A stretch of DNA of 64,000 nt, taken from NCBI GenBank assembly GCA_022340465.1, contig JAJDNW010000061.1, positions 62,001-126,000 of the forward strand, given 5' to 3'. Made by a program: the position numbers and the translations under genes. Within the stretch, counting starts at the first letter, position 1, and the number at the start of each line of letters is the position of its first letter. The notes beneath the pieces were generated by a model that worked only from the letters and a program-made list of their open reading frames with translations, was not told where the DNA came from and did not search any database. Shown here in pieces: positions 32,914 through 42,317 of the stretch. Origin of the DNA: Deltaproteobacteria bacterium (GTDB taxonomy: Bacteria; Desulfobacterota; Desulfobacteria; Desulfobacterales; B30-G6).

Positions 32914-34011
32914 ATGGCAAAAGTTATTCTTGAACATGTGACCAAGGCGTTCGGTAAAACCGAAGTGGTCCACGGCATCGACCTCGAAATAGCGGACCAG
33001 GAGTTCGCGGTATTGGTAGGACCGTCGGGGTGTGGCAAATCGACGGTGCTGAGAATGATCGCTGGCTTGGAACAGATTACTGGTGGACGCATAGAGATCG
33101 GCGACCGCATCGTCAATGATGTGGCTCCGAAAGACCGAAGCGTGGCCATGGTTTTCCAGAATTACGCCCTGTATCCCCACATGAATGTATTCAACAACAT
33201 GTCATTCGGACTTAAACTTCGAAAAACACCCAAATCCGAAATCGAAAAACGCGTTAAGGACGCCGCCCACATTCTCGGTCTCGAAGATCTTCTGATGCGC
33301 AAACCGTTCGAGCTTTCCGGAGGGCAACGGCAGCGGGTGGCCATGGGACGCGCCATCGTCCGCAAACCGTCCGTGTTTCTGTTCGATGAACCGCTTTCGA
33401 ACCTGGATGCCAAACTGCGCACCCAGATGCGCACGGAAATAAAGCGACTTCATCAGAACGTCCAGTCCACCATCATATACGTCACCCATGATCAAGTAGA
33501 AGCCATGACCCTTGCCGACCGCATCGTCGTCATGAAAGATGGAAATGTCGAACAAGTCGGAAAACCGCTCGACCTGTTCGAAAAACCGGACAACACCTTT
33601 GTCGCCGGTTTTATCGGAACCCCCCCCATGAATCTGGTGCCGGCCCGGGTGGTATCCGACCAATCCGGCCTGTCGCTTCAATTCAACCCGGACATACGGC
33701 TTCCCATTCCTGAAAAGACAAACCACCAGGTCAAAGATGGGATGTCGGTTATCGTGGGACTGAGGACGGAAGATCTCACCATCGATAACGGCAACCACGG
33801 CTTTCCCGATGACTGGAAGATCAGCGGCATCGTCGAAGTGGTCGAGCCCCTCGGCGGAGAAACCATTATGCACATGGATTTCGGAGGTGTTACCTTCATC
33901 GCCAAAAGCGAAGGGCGGCGCATCATTCGCCCCGGCGAAAAGATCCATATCGCCATGAACCTGGAACACCTGCATGTGTTCGATGCAGCGTCATCCCTTT
34001 CGATATACTGA
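32914..34011 (+). CDS. ugpC: Glycerol-3-phosphate ABC importer ATP-binding protein UgpC-like
   Basis: The ATG at 32914 (MAKVILEHVTKAFGKTEVVHG) is preferred over a GTG four codons upstream. The 365 residues contain Walker A GPSGCGKST (about 37-45), Q-loop FQNYALYPHM, signature LSGGQRQRVAMGRA, Walker B FLFDEPLSNLD and switch VTHDQVEAMT, followed by a TOBE/OB regulatory domain. It matches the UgpC/MalK family of sugar and glycerol-phosphate importer ATPases. It is transcribed divergently from ugpBAE. Confidence 0.87.
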   Translation: MAKVILEHVTKAFGKTEVVHGIDLEIADQEFAVLVGPSGCGKSTVLRMIAGLEQITGGRIEIGDRIVNDVAPKDRSVAMVFQNYALYPHMNVFNNMSFGLKLRKTPKSEIEKRVKDAAHILGLEDLLMRKPFELSGGQRQRVAMGRAIVRKPSVFLFDEPLSNLDAKLRTQMRTEIKRLHQNVQSTIIYVTHDQVEAMTLADRIVVMKDGNVEQVGKPLDLFEKPDNTFVAGFIGTPPMNLVPARVVSDQSGLSLQFNPDIRLPIPEKTNHQVKDGMSVIVGLRTEDLTIDNGNHGFPDDWKISGIVEVVEPLGGETIMHMDFGGVTFIAKSEGRRIIRPGEKIHIAMNLEHLHVFDAASSLSIY

Positions 34012-34059
34012 TCTAAACAGAAAAACCACTATGCAATCACCACAAACAAGGAGGATATG

Positions 34060-35124
34060 ATGCAAGTAACCGTAACCAAATCCAAGACCCTGAAACCCAG
34101 ACCGGATGAATCCAACCTCGGTTTCGGCACCATATTCACCGACCACATGTTCAACATGGACTACAGCGTTGAAAAGGGCTGGCACAATCCGAGAATCGAA
34201 CCCTATGGCACCATTCCCATGGACCCGTCGACCATGGTGCTGCACTACGGCCAGGGCGTCTTCGAAGGCCTGAAGGCATACCGCACCGACGCGGGTGGTG
34301 TGCAGCTTTTCCGCCCCCTGGACAACTTCAAGCGCATGAACCGCTCGTCGAAGCTCCTCTGCATTCCCGAACACGACGAAACGCTCGCCCTGAAAGCCCT
34401 CAAACAGCTGCTTGAAATCGAAAAGGACTGGGTGCCCGGCCAACCGGGAACCAGCCTCTACATTCGGCCAACCATCATCGCCACCGATCCTTTTTTGGGG
34501 GTGCGCGCTTCCTTTACCTACCGGTTCTTCATTATTTTGTCACCGGTGGGCGCCTACTATCCGGAAGGATTCAATCCCGTAAAGATCCTGGTTTCCAAAG
34601 ACCATGTTCGGGCCGTAAGGGGAGGCGTCGGCGAAGCTAAAACGCCGGGAAACTACGCCGCCAGCCTGCTGGCCGGGGAAAAGGCCCACGAGGAAGGCTA
34701 CACCCAGGTCCTCTGGCTGGACGGTGTGGAAAAGAAATATATCGAGGAAGTCGGATCCATGAACATCTTCTTTGTTATCGACGACGTCATCGTAACGCCC
34801 ATGTTGAGCGGGAGCATCCTGCCCGGCATCACCCGCAATTCAGTCATCCAGCTGGCCGACCACTGGGGCTTGAAGGTCAGTGAAAGAAAAATCAGTATCG
34901 ACGACGTCATGCAGGCTCAGGCATCCGGAAGCCTGACCGAAATATTCGGCTCCGGAACCGCAGCCGTTATCTCGCCGGTGGGTGAGCTCAAGTACGGCGA
35001 TAAGGTCATTCCCATTGGCGACGGCGGTGTCGGACCCATCGCCAAGCGCCTTTTCGATGCGATCCAGGATATTCAGTACGGCAAAATCGAGGATCCCATG
35101 GGATGGACCGAACCGGTGGTGTAA
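34060..35124 (+). CDS. ilvE: Branched-chain amino acid aminotransferase
   Basis: AAGGAGG at 34048-34054 favours the second of two adjacent ATGs (34060 rather than 34057). The 354-residue PLP enzyme has the class IV signatures: LHYGQGVFEGLKAYRT, RPLDNFKRMNRSSKLLCIP, the PLP lysine in GEAKTPGNYAAS, and EVGSMNIFFV. Length and motifs match the BCAT type (EC 2.6.1.42), which interconverts leucine, isoleucine and valine with their 2-oxo acids. It follows ugpC by 48 bases but is functionally unrelated, so it may have its own promoter. Confidence 0.9.
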   Translation: MQVTVTKSKTLKPRPDESNLGFGTIFTDHMFNMDYSVEKGWHNPRIEPYGTIPMDPSTMVLHYGQGVFEGLKAYRTDAGGVQLFRPLDNFKRMNRSSKLLCIPEHDETLALKALKQLLEIEKDWVPGQPGTSLYIRPTIIATDPFLGVRASFTYRFFIILSPVGAYYPEGFNPVKILVSKDHVRAVRGGVGEAKTPGNYAASLLAGEKAHEEGYTQVLWLDGVEKKYIEEVGSMNIFFVIDDVIVTPMLSGSILPGITRNSVIQLADHWGLKVSERKISIDDVMQAQASGSLTEIFGSGTAAVISPVGELKYGDKVIPIGDGGVGPIAKRLFDAIQDIQYGKIEDPMGWTEPVV

Positions 35125-35150
35125 CGATTAACGCCAAAAAACGTTAATCG
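35125..35150. repeat. Perfect inverted repeat after ilvE
   Basis: CGATTAACG (35125-35133) and CGTTAATCG (35142-35150) flank the loop CCAAAAAA. It begins directly after the ilvE stop. Plus-strand terminator activity is weak because no T-run follows; it may be a 3'-end stabilising hairpin. Confidence 0.45.
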
Positions 35151-35174
35151 CGAGAATCGAAACCCTGAAAGCCT

Positions 35175-36560
35175 ATGTTAAACCGTAAAAGCCCTCTGGC
35201 GGCATTTGTAGAAAAAATGACGGCGGCGGATATCGCACCTTCGGTTATCGCCACGTTTTCCCATTACTACCAACAGATCGCCGATGGCGAGACCGGGCTT
35301 GTGCCCGAAAAAGACCTTGCACCGGTAGCCACAGAAGAGGTGCCGGCATTGGCGGACCTGTCCCGATACAGGGATGCCGGCAAAAAGGCCCTGAAAAATG
35401 CGGCCGCTATCATCCTCAACGGCGGCCTGGGCACCAGCATGGGCCTCACCGGCGCCAAATCACTTCTCGAGATAAAAAACGGCCTGTCGTTTCTTGAGAT
35501 CAAGCTGCGCCAGGCCGAAATGAGCGGGGTTCGTCCGGTGTTCATGAACTCCTTCAACACCCACGCGGATACCCTTGCAACCCTCGCGCGCCTCCGGCCG
35601 GCAACCGCCCCCTACTATTTTATTCAGAATAAATTCCCAAAAATACGGCAGGCCGATCTGCGTCCGGCCACCTGGCCCCAAAACCCCGACATGGAGTGGA
35701 ACCCGCCCGGCCATGGCGACATCTATTCCGCCCTGCATGGTTCCGGATTGCTCCAAAAACTATTGGACGAAGGCATTGAATACGCCCTGATTTCCAATTC
35801 CGACAACCTTGGCGCCACCCTGGATCCCGTGCTGCTGGGCTATGTTGCCGACAACCATTATCCCTTCATGATGGAGGTCGCCCGGCGGACGCCGGCGGAC
35901 CGGAAGGGCGGCCACATCGCCCGTCATAAAAAGGGCAACCTTATTCTGCGGGAAATTGCCCAGTGCCCGCCGGATGAGGTCGAGGCGTTTCAGGACATTC
36001 GGCGCTACAGTTATTTCAACACCAACAACATCTGGGTGAACCTGGTCCATTTAAACGCCCTGATTCAGGAACACGGAGCCGTCTATCTGCCGATCATCCT
36101 GAATCCCAAAACCCTCGATCCCCGAGCTGCAGACAGCCCGCCGGTATTTCAGATTGAAACCGCCATGGGAGCGGCCATCTCTCTTTTTCAAAACGCGGCC
36201 GTCGTTCAGACCACCGACACCCGTTTTTTTCCGGTAAAAACATGCAATGAACTTCTGGTTATACAGTCCGATCGATATCAACTGACGTCGGACTACCGCA
36301 TCGTCGACAATCGGAACAGCCCCCCCGGTCGCATCCATATTCATCTCGATCAGAAATATTTCGGAAAAATAGACATGTACCACGATCGGTTCGGCAAAGG
36401 AATTCCCAGCCTTGTCGCCTGCGAATCCCTTGAAGTAGAGGGCGATGTTTTCTTTGAAGCCGATGTGCAGCTGCAGGGCCGTGTCGTCATCCGAAACCGA
36501 ACCGGTGCACCGGCTACCATCAAAAAGGGAACCGTCATCGAGGGTGAGCTTCTGTTATGA
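35175..36560 (+). CDS. UTP-glucose-1-phosphate uridylyltransferase family (UGP2/UDP-sugar pyrophosphorylase type)
   Basis: This 461-residue protein belongs to the eukaryote-like UDPGP family: the nucleotide-binding loop LNGGLGTSMGLTGAKSLLEI (about residues 80-100), PGHGDIYSALHGSGLL, and SNSDNLGATLDP. It would form UDP-glucose, or a related UDP-sugar, from UTP and a sugar-1-phosphate, with a left-handed beta-helix-like C-terminus. It precedes the glycogen genes, so it may supply nucleotide sugar for storage polysaccharide or for cell-surface glycans. Bacterial GalU is a different family. The exact sugar is not certain. Confidence 0.82.
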   Translation: MLNRKSPLAAFVEKMTAADIAPSVIATFSHYYQQIADGETGLVPEKDLAPVATEEVPALADLSRYRDAGKKALKNAAAIILNGGLGTSMGLTGAKSLLEIKNGLSFLEIKLRQAEMSGVRPVFMNSFNTHADTLATLARLRPATAPYYFIQNKFPKIRQADLRPATWPQNPDMEWNPPGHGDIYSALHGSGLLQKLLDEGIEYALISNSDNLGATLDPVLLGYVADNHYPFMMEVARRTPADRKGGHIARHKKGNLILREIAQCPPDEVEAFQDIRRYSYFNTNNIWVNLVHLNALIQEHGAVYLPIILNPKTLDPRAADSPPVFQIETAMGAAISLFQNAAVVQTTDTRFFPVKTCNELLVIQSDRYQLTSDYRIVDNRNSPPGRIHIHLDQKYFGKIDMYHDRFGKGIPSLVACESLEVEGDVFFEADVQLQGRVVIRNRTGAPATIKKGTVIEGELLL

Positions 36561-36611
36561 ATCCTTGGTGGACAATTTATTTGAAAATGCTTATATTGTT
36601 GTTGATAAAAG

Positions 36612-36637
36612 GGCGTCATTCGGGACCGAATGGCGCT
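36612..36637. repeat. Hairpin between the pyrophosphorylase and usp genes
   Basis: CATTCG (36617-36622) pairs with CGAATG (36627-36632) around GGAC, and pairing extends outward through GCG/CGC with a wobble. No U-tract follows on the plus strand. It is one element in the 191-base gap before the universal stress gene. Confidence 0.35.
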
Positions 36638-36751
36638 GAAACCGTAAATGGTTGCTGATTCATTGCCTGCGTTCGCATGTCACCGATTCCATCCACACCG
36701 CATACCTTCCCGTTGCAGGCAACCGGAAGTATGTATCTTGGAGGTGTAATG

Positions 36752-37633
36752 ATGAAAGTCCGCTTCAAAAAAATTCTCTGCACCACGGACTTGTCGGATC
36801 TTTCCAACACATCCATCACCTACGGAATGGCTCTGGCCCAGGAATTCAACGCCAAGCTGTTCGTCGCGCATGTTGTGGATCTGACATCCGCCGTGGCTTA
36901 CGGCGAGGTGCTGTTCGCGCCCGCTGAAATTCAGGAAAAAACCGTCGTTTTTGCAAAGGAGCAGATCGAAAGCCAGATGCGGAATGCTTCCTGCGACTGG
37001 GAGACCATCGTTCCGATCGGCCACCCGGCCGATGAAATATTCAACATCGTGGAAACACAGGGCATCGACCTGGTTATTTCAGCAACCCATGGGCGTACCG
37101 GACTGAAGCGCATTGTTCTCGGATCCGTTACCGGCAGGTTAATGCGGTCGCTGCCGTGCCCCTTCATGATCGTCCGGAGGAAGGAAAACCAAACCGCATT
37201 CTTCAAGCGGATTCTGATCGGATGCGATTTTTCACAGGATTCCAACCTGGCTTTTGAGTATGGACTCAGTCTGGCCCAGGAATTTCAATCGGAGCTCCAT
37301 CTGGTGCATGTCATGGAAACCGACGACTACAGGGATTTGCTGAAAAACGGAAAAGAAGCGCAATCCGAATCGAAGGAGCAGGAAGAATCGCGGGAAAGGA
37401 TGCGGCAAATGCTGCCGGCGGAGTCCTACAACTGGTGCCAGCCGAAACTTGTTTTACTGGCGGGGCGGCCCTTCGAGGAAATCACAAAATACGCCCTTTT
37501 TAACCACATCGACCTGATTGTACTGGGCATCCGCGGGCACAACCTCATCGAAACCCTGTTTGCCGGATCCACCACGGACCGTGTTTCCCGTCAATCGCCC
37601 TGTCCGATTCTTTCGGTCTGCCCGGTACCGTGA
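36752..37633 (+). CDS. Universal stress protein, tandem Usp domains
   Basis: The second of two adjacent ATGs (36752) has GGAGG seven bases upstream; 36749 is equally in frame. The 293 residues form two UspA domains. Each ends with an ATP-binding-like G-x(2)-G-x(9)-G-S/T pattern: GRTGLKRIVLGSVTGRLMR (about residues 118-136) and GHNLIETLFAGSTTDRVSR (about 265-283). Tandem Usp proteins are general stress and low-energy survival proteins. Its position just before the glycogen genes suggests coordinated energy-storage or starvation control, as inference. Confidence 0.85.
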   Translation: MKVRFKKILCTTDLSDLSNTSITYGMALAQEFNAKLFVAHVVDLTSAVAYGEVLFAPAEIQEKTVVFAKEQIESQMRNASCDWETIVPIGHPADEIFNIVETQGIDLVISATHGRTGLKRIVLGSVTGRLMRSLPCPFMIVRRKENQTAFFKRILIGCDFSQDSNLAFEYGLSLAQEFQSELHLVHVMETDDYRDLLKNGKEAQSESKEQEESRERMRQMLPAESYNWCQPKLVLLAGRPFEEITKYALFNHIDLIVLGIRGHNLIETLFAGSTTDRVSRQSPCPILSVCPVP

Positions 37634-37681
37634 AAGGCTTTTCCCGTCACTCCCTGACTATCGATTACCTGTTTTGATGCC

Positions 37682-40600
37682 ATGGCTCCTCATCTGCGAC
37701 TGACCCAAAAGCCCCTGCCCGGAAACCATGTAAGCATGGTCCAGGGAGACACCCTTGAAATTACGCTGGAAAGCGCCCCCCCCGCTAAGGGCGGCGCCTG
37801 GCTCCGCACCAACGTCGGTCATGCCGCCCCCGGACGGGACGCAATCATCGCCCATGTGGACGACAACGCGCCCCTGTTGGGCCGCGACTGGTTCGATATC
37901 CCCATGCAGCGGTTGCCCAACGGTTGCCATTCGATTGTATTGGGATTGTCCGAAGTCGGCCACTTTCAGGCCAAATGCTTCCTGCTCCCTGAGAATACGC
38001 AGGAACCGTTGTGGCCTTCAGGCGAGAACCTGGTCATCAACGTCGGACCTGCCGACACCTGCTGCGGCAACACCATCTACAATGCTTTCGTCCGCCTTTT
38101 CGGACCCAACAAACACGGGCCGGCGCACGCGAAAAACGCCTATGCCGAAACCATAAAAGCCCTGGACCAGGCCGGTTATACCATCATTCCACCCTCCGGT
38201 ACCTTTCGGAGCCTGATATCCGACCTGGATTTCATTATCGGAACCCTGGGCTGTAGAATCATCCAACTGCTTCCCATTCATCCCACGCCGACAACCTACG
38301 CCCGCATGGGGAGATTCGGCAGCCCATACGCCTCCTTGAGTTTTACGGCCGTTGACCCCGCGCTGGCGGAATTCGACCCCAAGGCGACACCGCTGGATCA
38401 ATTTCTCGAGCTCGTGGATGCGGTGCACACCCGCAACGGAAAGCTCTTTCTGGATATCGCCATCAACCATACCGGCTGGGCCGCCAGCCTGCATGCCACC
38501 CACCCACACTGGCTGGCGCGCACCCCGGAAGGGGAGATCGAAGTGCCGGGCGCATGGGGTGTCACCTGGGCCGACCTGACCAGGCTTGACTATCGCCATA
38601 AAGCGCTCTGGCAATTCATGGCCGAGGTTTTCATCACCTGGTGCAAGCGCGGCGTCGACGGTTTCCGCTGCGATGCCGGCTATATGATTCCCTTACGCGC
38701 CTGGCAGTACATCATCGCCCGTGTCCGCAACCAGTTTCCCCAAACCTGCTTTCTCTTAGAGGGGTTGGGTGGAAAAATAAGCGTTACGCGCGACCTGCTC
38801 AATCGCGCCAATTTCAACTGGACCTATTCTGAGCTGTTTCAAAATTACGAACGCGAACAGGTGGAAACCTATTTGGACCAGGCCCGGGACATATCGCAAA
38901 GCGATGGGTTGACCGTTCATTTTGCCGAAACCCACGACAACAACCGGCTGGCCGCCAATTCGCACACCTATGCTCGCATGCGAACGTCGCTCTGCGCGCT
39001 GCTTTCGTTTCAGGGCGCCTTTGGGTTTTCCAACGGTCTGGAGTGGCTTGCCACGGAGAAAATCAATGTTCACGAGGCAACCTCGCTCAACTGGGGCGCC
39101 GGCGACAATCAGGTGGATCATATCCGGCGGCTCAACACGATCCTTAAAACACATCCCTGCTTTGACCACAAAAGCCGGTTTGTATCCATCCACCCCGAAG
39201 ACCGCCGCTGCATCGGGATGCTCCGGCATCATCTCCCCTCGGGTAAGAATCTGCTCATTCTGATCAACCTCGATGACAAGCATGTGACGATGGCACGATG
39301 GTTGCCTGCGCAACATCGAGCGACGGGCGCCCTTTACGACCTTTTGAGCGACCGCCGGATACGGCTCGGCCGTGCGGGAGATAACTGGGAAATCGAACTG
39401 GCGCCCGGCGAGGCGCTTTGCCTGAGTGCCGATCGAGACGACTTGCAGCGGTTGGAATCCAGCGAAAACCGTCATTTGAACCTGCCGAAGCTGATCGTCC
39501 GCCAAACCCTGCGCGCCAAAGTTCTCGCAATCTTCAGGGCAATCGGTTACGGCGACGACCTTCGCGGGGTGGATGTGGACGACGAAGCCTCCCGTTTGGA
39601 GAACGATCCGCTCTCTTTTTGCAAAAAACTGAACCGAAACAGCGAGGAATCCCGGGTCATCACCTGGACATGGCCGCGTGATATTCGACGGGAAGTCATG
39701 CTGCCGCCCGGCCATTTTCTCCTGATTCAGGCACCAACACCGTTTCAATGCCGGCTACTGACATCTGACGATACCGTTATCTTCACGGAAAACGGTTTCG
39801 AGTGTACCTCGGGCATCTTCTTTGCCCTGGTCTTGCCCACGGCGGCACCCCAAAAGCATACCCGTCAACGTCTTCACATCGCCCTTTTTGAAAAGCGTGG
39901 TTGCGTACACCAAGAGGCCCCGATTCTGTACCTTTCCGACGCCGAAACGGCGAGCGTCCAAACCATGTTCCGCAAGGAAAACGCCACGGAGGCCAACCGG
40001 CTCGCGCTCGGTACGAACGGTATGGGATCCATGATGCGCGCGCATGTGGTAGAGTGGGACCGTCTCGACAGCCGCTATGACGGCCTGCTGGCGGCCAACC
40101 TGGATGAACGCTACCCGGTTGACCGTTGGATGATGCTGGCCCGTTTCCGGGGATGGATCGTTTATCAGGGCTATTCACAGGCAATCGGGCCGGAAACCCT
40201 CGACAGGTCTTCCTTTACCTATGCATCCACGGTTTTCTGGCATCACAAGATCCCCACCGGAAACGGCGAGCACATCGAGCTCAGCCTCTGTTTAGAAATG
40301 ATCGACGGAAAAAACATGATCCGCCTGAGCCTGTTTCGCCACCCGACCAGTGGTCGCTACGACCGTTTGAGCGATGCAAAGGCGGTTACCGTGATTCTGC
40401 GGCCGGATATCGAAGATCGGAATTTCCACGATACGACCAAAGCCTATACCGGACCGGAAACACAGTGGAAAAACAGTGTTTCACCCTCTGAAAAGGGCTT
40501 CGTTTTTCACCCTCACCCGGAACGCCGAATGCACGTCGACATGCAGAAGGGGCGCTTCATCCATCAGCCGGAATGGCAGTATATGGTGTCGCGCCCAATC

Positions 40601-41992
40601 GAATCGGAACGGGGGCTGGACGCCGATTCGGATCTATTCAGCCCGGGTTACTTCACCGCCGGGCTGCTGGGTGGAGAAACCCTGAGTGTGGTCGCCGCAA
40701 TCACCCGGAACCCGGATGAGGCCCCAGCGACTGCCGGCGCTCCTTTGACTGCCGATCCTCCCGATTTCTACAGTCAACTTAAAAGCTCCCTTCCCCTGCC
40801 GGACGCCTTGCAAAAGGCCCTCGATCAGTACCTTGTCAAAAGGAACGGCCTGAGCACCATCATTGCGGGATATCCGTGGTTTTTAGACTGGGGCAGGGAT
40901 ACCCTGATCGTCGCCCGCGCCCTGGTTGCAGTTGGAAAAACGGATGCCGCCAAATCCATTGTCAAACAATTTGCCGGGCTCGAAAAAGGCGGTACCATCC
41001 CCAACATGCTGCATGGAGCGGATTCAGGCAACCGCGACACATCGGATGCACCCCTTTGGCTGTTCACTCTCTGTTCAGACCTGGCCGCAACCGAAGACGG
41101 ACCCCGGCTTTTTGAGATGGATTGTGCCGGAAGACCGTTGCAATTGGTACTGAGCTCCATGGCGCGAGCCATGATGTCCGGAACGCTCAACAACATTAAA
41201 ATGGATTCCGAGTCGGGCCTGATCTTCAGCCCTGCGCACTTCACCTGGATGGATACCAACCACCCGGCATGTACCCCCCGGCAGGGGTATCCCATCGAAA
41301 TACAGGCGCTTTGGCATGCCGCCCTGGCACTGCTGGCACGGATCGACCGCACGGACGAACGCTCGAAATGGCGGGATTTGTCCGCGCGGGTAAGCCATTC
41401 CATACAGGAACGTTTTTATCTACCTGAAAAAGGCTATCTTTCCGATTGCCTGCATGCGGCTCCCGGCATGTCCGCCTTCGAAGCGACCCCGGATGACGCC
41501 CTGCGGCCCAACCAGCTGCTGGCCGTCACCCTGGGAGCCGTCGGGGAGATAGCCATCGCAAAAAAGATCCTGTCAGCCTGCGAAGCTCTGCTTGTCCCGG
41601 GCGCCATCCGCAGTCTCGCCGATCAACCCGTGCATCCGCCCCTCGAAATTATTGACCGGCAACAGCGGATCAACACCCTTGAAACACCTTATCAGGGCCG
41701 TTACCAGGGGGATGAAAACACCAGTAGAAAGCCGGCCTACCACAACGGTACGGCATGGACCTGGTTGTTTCCCTCCTACTGCGAAGCCTGGTACCGAATT
41801 TACGGTGAAGCCTCGAAGGCAACCGCATTGGCCTGGTTGTCCAGCAGCACCCGCCTGATCAACAGCGGCTGTGTGGGACATGTTCCGGAAATCCTGGATG
41901 GCGACGCTCCTCACAGGCAGCGTGGATGCGATGCCCAGGCCTGGGGGGTCAGCGAGCTCTTGCGGGTGTGGACCCTGATCGAGAAAGGTTGA
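37682..41992 (+). CDS. Glycogen debranching protein: GH13 alpha-amylase-like domain fused to GDE_C amylo-1,6-glucosidase
   Basis: This unusually long 1436-residue protein has three parts. Residues 1-110 form a beta-rich N-terminal module. A GH13 domain follows with the catalytic residues in GVDGFRCDAG (about 323-332, nucleophile Asp), LLEGLGG (about 360, acid Glu) and ETHDNNR (about 417, Asp). After a middle region the C-terminal GDE_C domain has GYPWFLDWGRDTLI (about 1063) and LRPNQLLAV (about 1276), with YHNGTAWTWLFPSY near the end. This plan parallels the eukaryotic-type debranching enzyme, which combines 4-alpha-glucanotransferase and amylo-1,6-glucosidase. It heads a block of glycogen genes. 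Confidence 0.85.
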   Translation: MAPHLRLTQKPLPGNHVSMVQGDTLEITLESAPPAKGGAWLRTNVGHAAPGRDAIIAHVDDNAPLLGRDWFDIPMQRLPNGCHSIVLGLSEVGHFQAKCFLLPENTQEPLWPSGENLVINVGPADTCCGNTIYNAFVRLFGPNKHGPAHAKNAYAETIKALDQAGYTIIPPSGTFRSLISDLDFIIGTLGCRIIQLLPIHPTPTTYARMGRFGSPYASLSFTAVDPALAEFDPKATPLDQFLELVDAVHTRNGKLFLDIAINHTGWAASLHATHPHWLARTPEGEIEVPGAWGVTWADLTRLDYRHKALWQFMAEVFITWCKRGVDGFRCDAGYMIPLRAWQYIIARVRNQFPQTCFLLEGLGGKISVTRDLLNRANFNWTYSELFQNYEREQVETYLDQARDISQSDGLTVHFAETHDNNRLAANSHTYARMRTSLCALLSFQGAFGFSNGLEWLATEKINVHEATSLNWGAGDNQVDHIRRLNTILKTHPCFDHKSRFVSIHPEDRRCIGMLRHHLPSGKNLLILINLDDKHVTMARWLPAQHRATGALYDLLSDRRIRLGRAGDNWEIELAPGEALCLSADRDDLQRLESSENRHLNLPKLIVRQTLRAKVLAIFRAIGYGDDLRGVDVDDEASRLENDPLSFCKKLNRNSEESRVITWTWPRDIRREVMLPPGHFLLIQAPTPFQCRLLTSDDTVIFTENGFECTSGIFFALVLPTAAPQKHTRQRLHIALFEKRGCVHQEAPILYLSDAETASVQTMFRKENATEANRLALGTNGMGSMMRAHVVEWDRLDSRYDGLLAANLDERYPVDRWMMLARFRGWIVYQGYSQAIGPETLDRSSFTYASTVFWHHKIPTGNGEHIELSLCLEMIDGKNMIRLSLFRHPTSGRYDRLSDAKAVTVILRPDIEDRNFHDTTKAYTGPETQWKNSVSPSEKGFVFHPHPERRMHVDMQKGRFIHQPEWQYMVSRPIESERGLDADSDLFSPGYFTAGLLGGETLSVVAAITRNPDEAPATAGAPLTADPPDFYSQLKSSLPLPDALQKALDQYLVKRNGLSTIIAGYPWFLDWGRDTLIVARALVAVGKTDAAKSIVKQFAGLEKGGTIPNMLHGADSGNRDTSDAPLWLFTLCSDLAATEDGPRLFEMDCAGRPLQLVLSSMARAMMSGTLNNIKMDSESGLIFSPAHFTWMDTNHPACTPRQGYPIEIQALWHAALALLARIDRTDERSKWRDLSARVSHSIQERFYLPEKGYLSDCLHAAPGMSAFEATPDDALRPNQLLAVTLGAVGEIAIAKKILSACEALLVPGAIRSLADQPVHPPLEIIDRQQRINTLETPYQGRYQGDENTSRKPAYHNGTAWTWLFPSYCEAWYRIYGEASKATALAWLSSSTRLINSGCVGHVPEILDGDAPHRQRGCDAQAWGVSELLRVWTLIEKG

Positions 41993-42317
41993 ACCCCGAC
42001 AGCAAGCGCATCATCGGTGCTGTCTACCCCAAAATGATTTAATTGCCAGCCGGTGCCACGCCTTAATATTGTAGACAGGTTCACGCATCGTCATGGGCCT
42101 CGATCCTTCGCCCCATCCCTATTTCTAATTTGCATTCTTAATAAAACCGTTCTATGGTTTCCTCTGTTGTGTTGCTTGATCGATGACACCATGTGAGAAA
42201 ACGGCTGGTCTGCTGACCGGTCCGTCACCAATCCATTTGGAAACAGCGAAAATTCCGCGGTTGTCGTATAATCAGGGTGAACACTTGAATCCACATGAAA
42301 AAGGAATGAAATAAATA
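41993..42317. promoter_or_regulatory. Intergenic region upstream of glgP
   Basis: This 325-base gap contains an exact TATAAT at 42267-42272, with no good -35 box at 16-18 bases, and a small GGTC/GACC hairpin near 42210. AAGGAA upstream of the ATG at 42318 is a distant ribosome binding site. A 67-codon minus-strand open frame (42091-42294) has no support. Nothing else was recognised. Confidence 0.35.

Noticed and set aside
32712-32933. Possible small gene upstream of ugpC
   Set aside because: No ribosome binding site, no domain, and it overlaps the ugpC start; more likely regulatory DNA.
38756-39748. 330-codon minus-strand frame inside the debranching gene
   Set aside because: Shadow of the GH13 region; high-GC genes commonly give long antisense frames.
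42091-42294. Possible minus-strand 67-codon gene before glgP
   Set aside because: No supporting ribosome binding site or recognised product.
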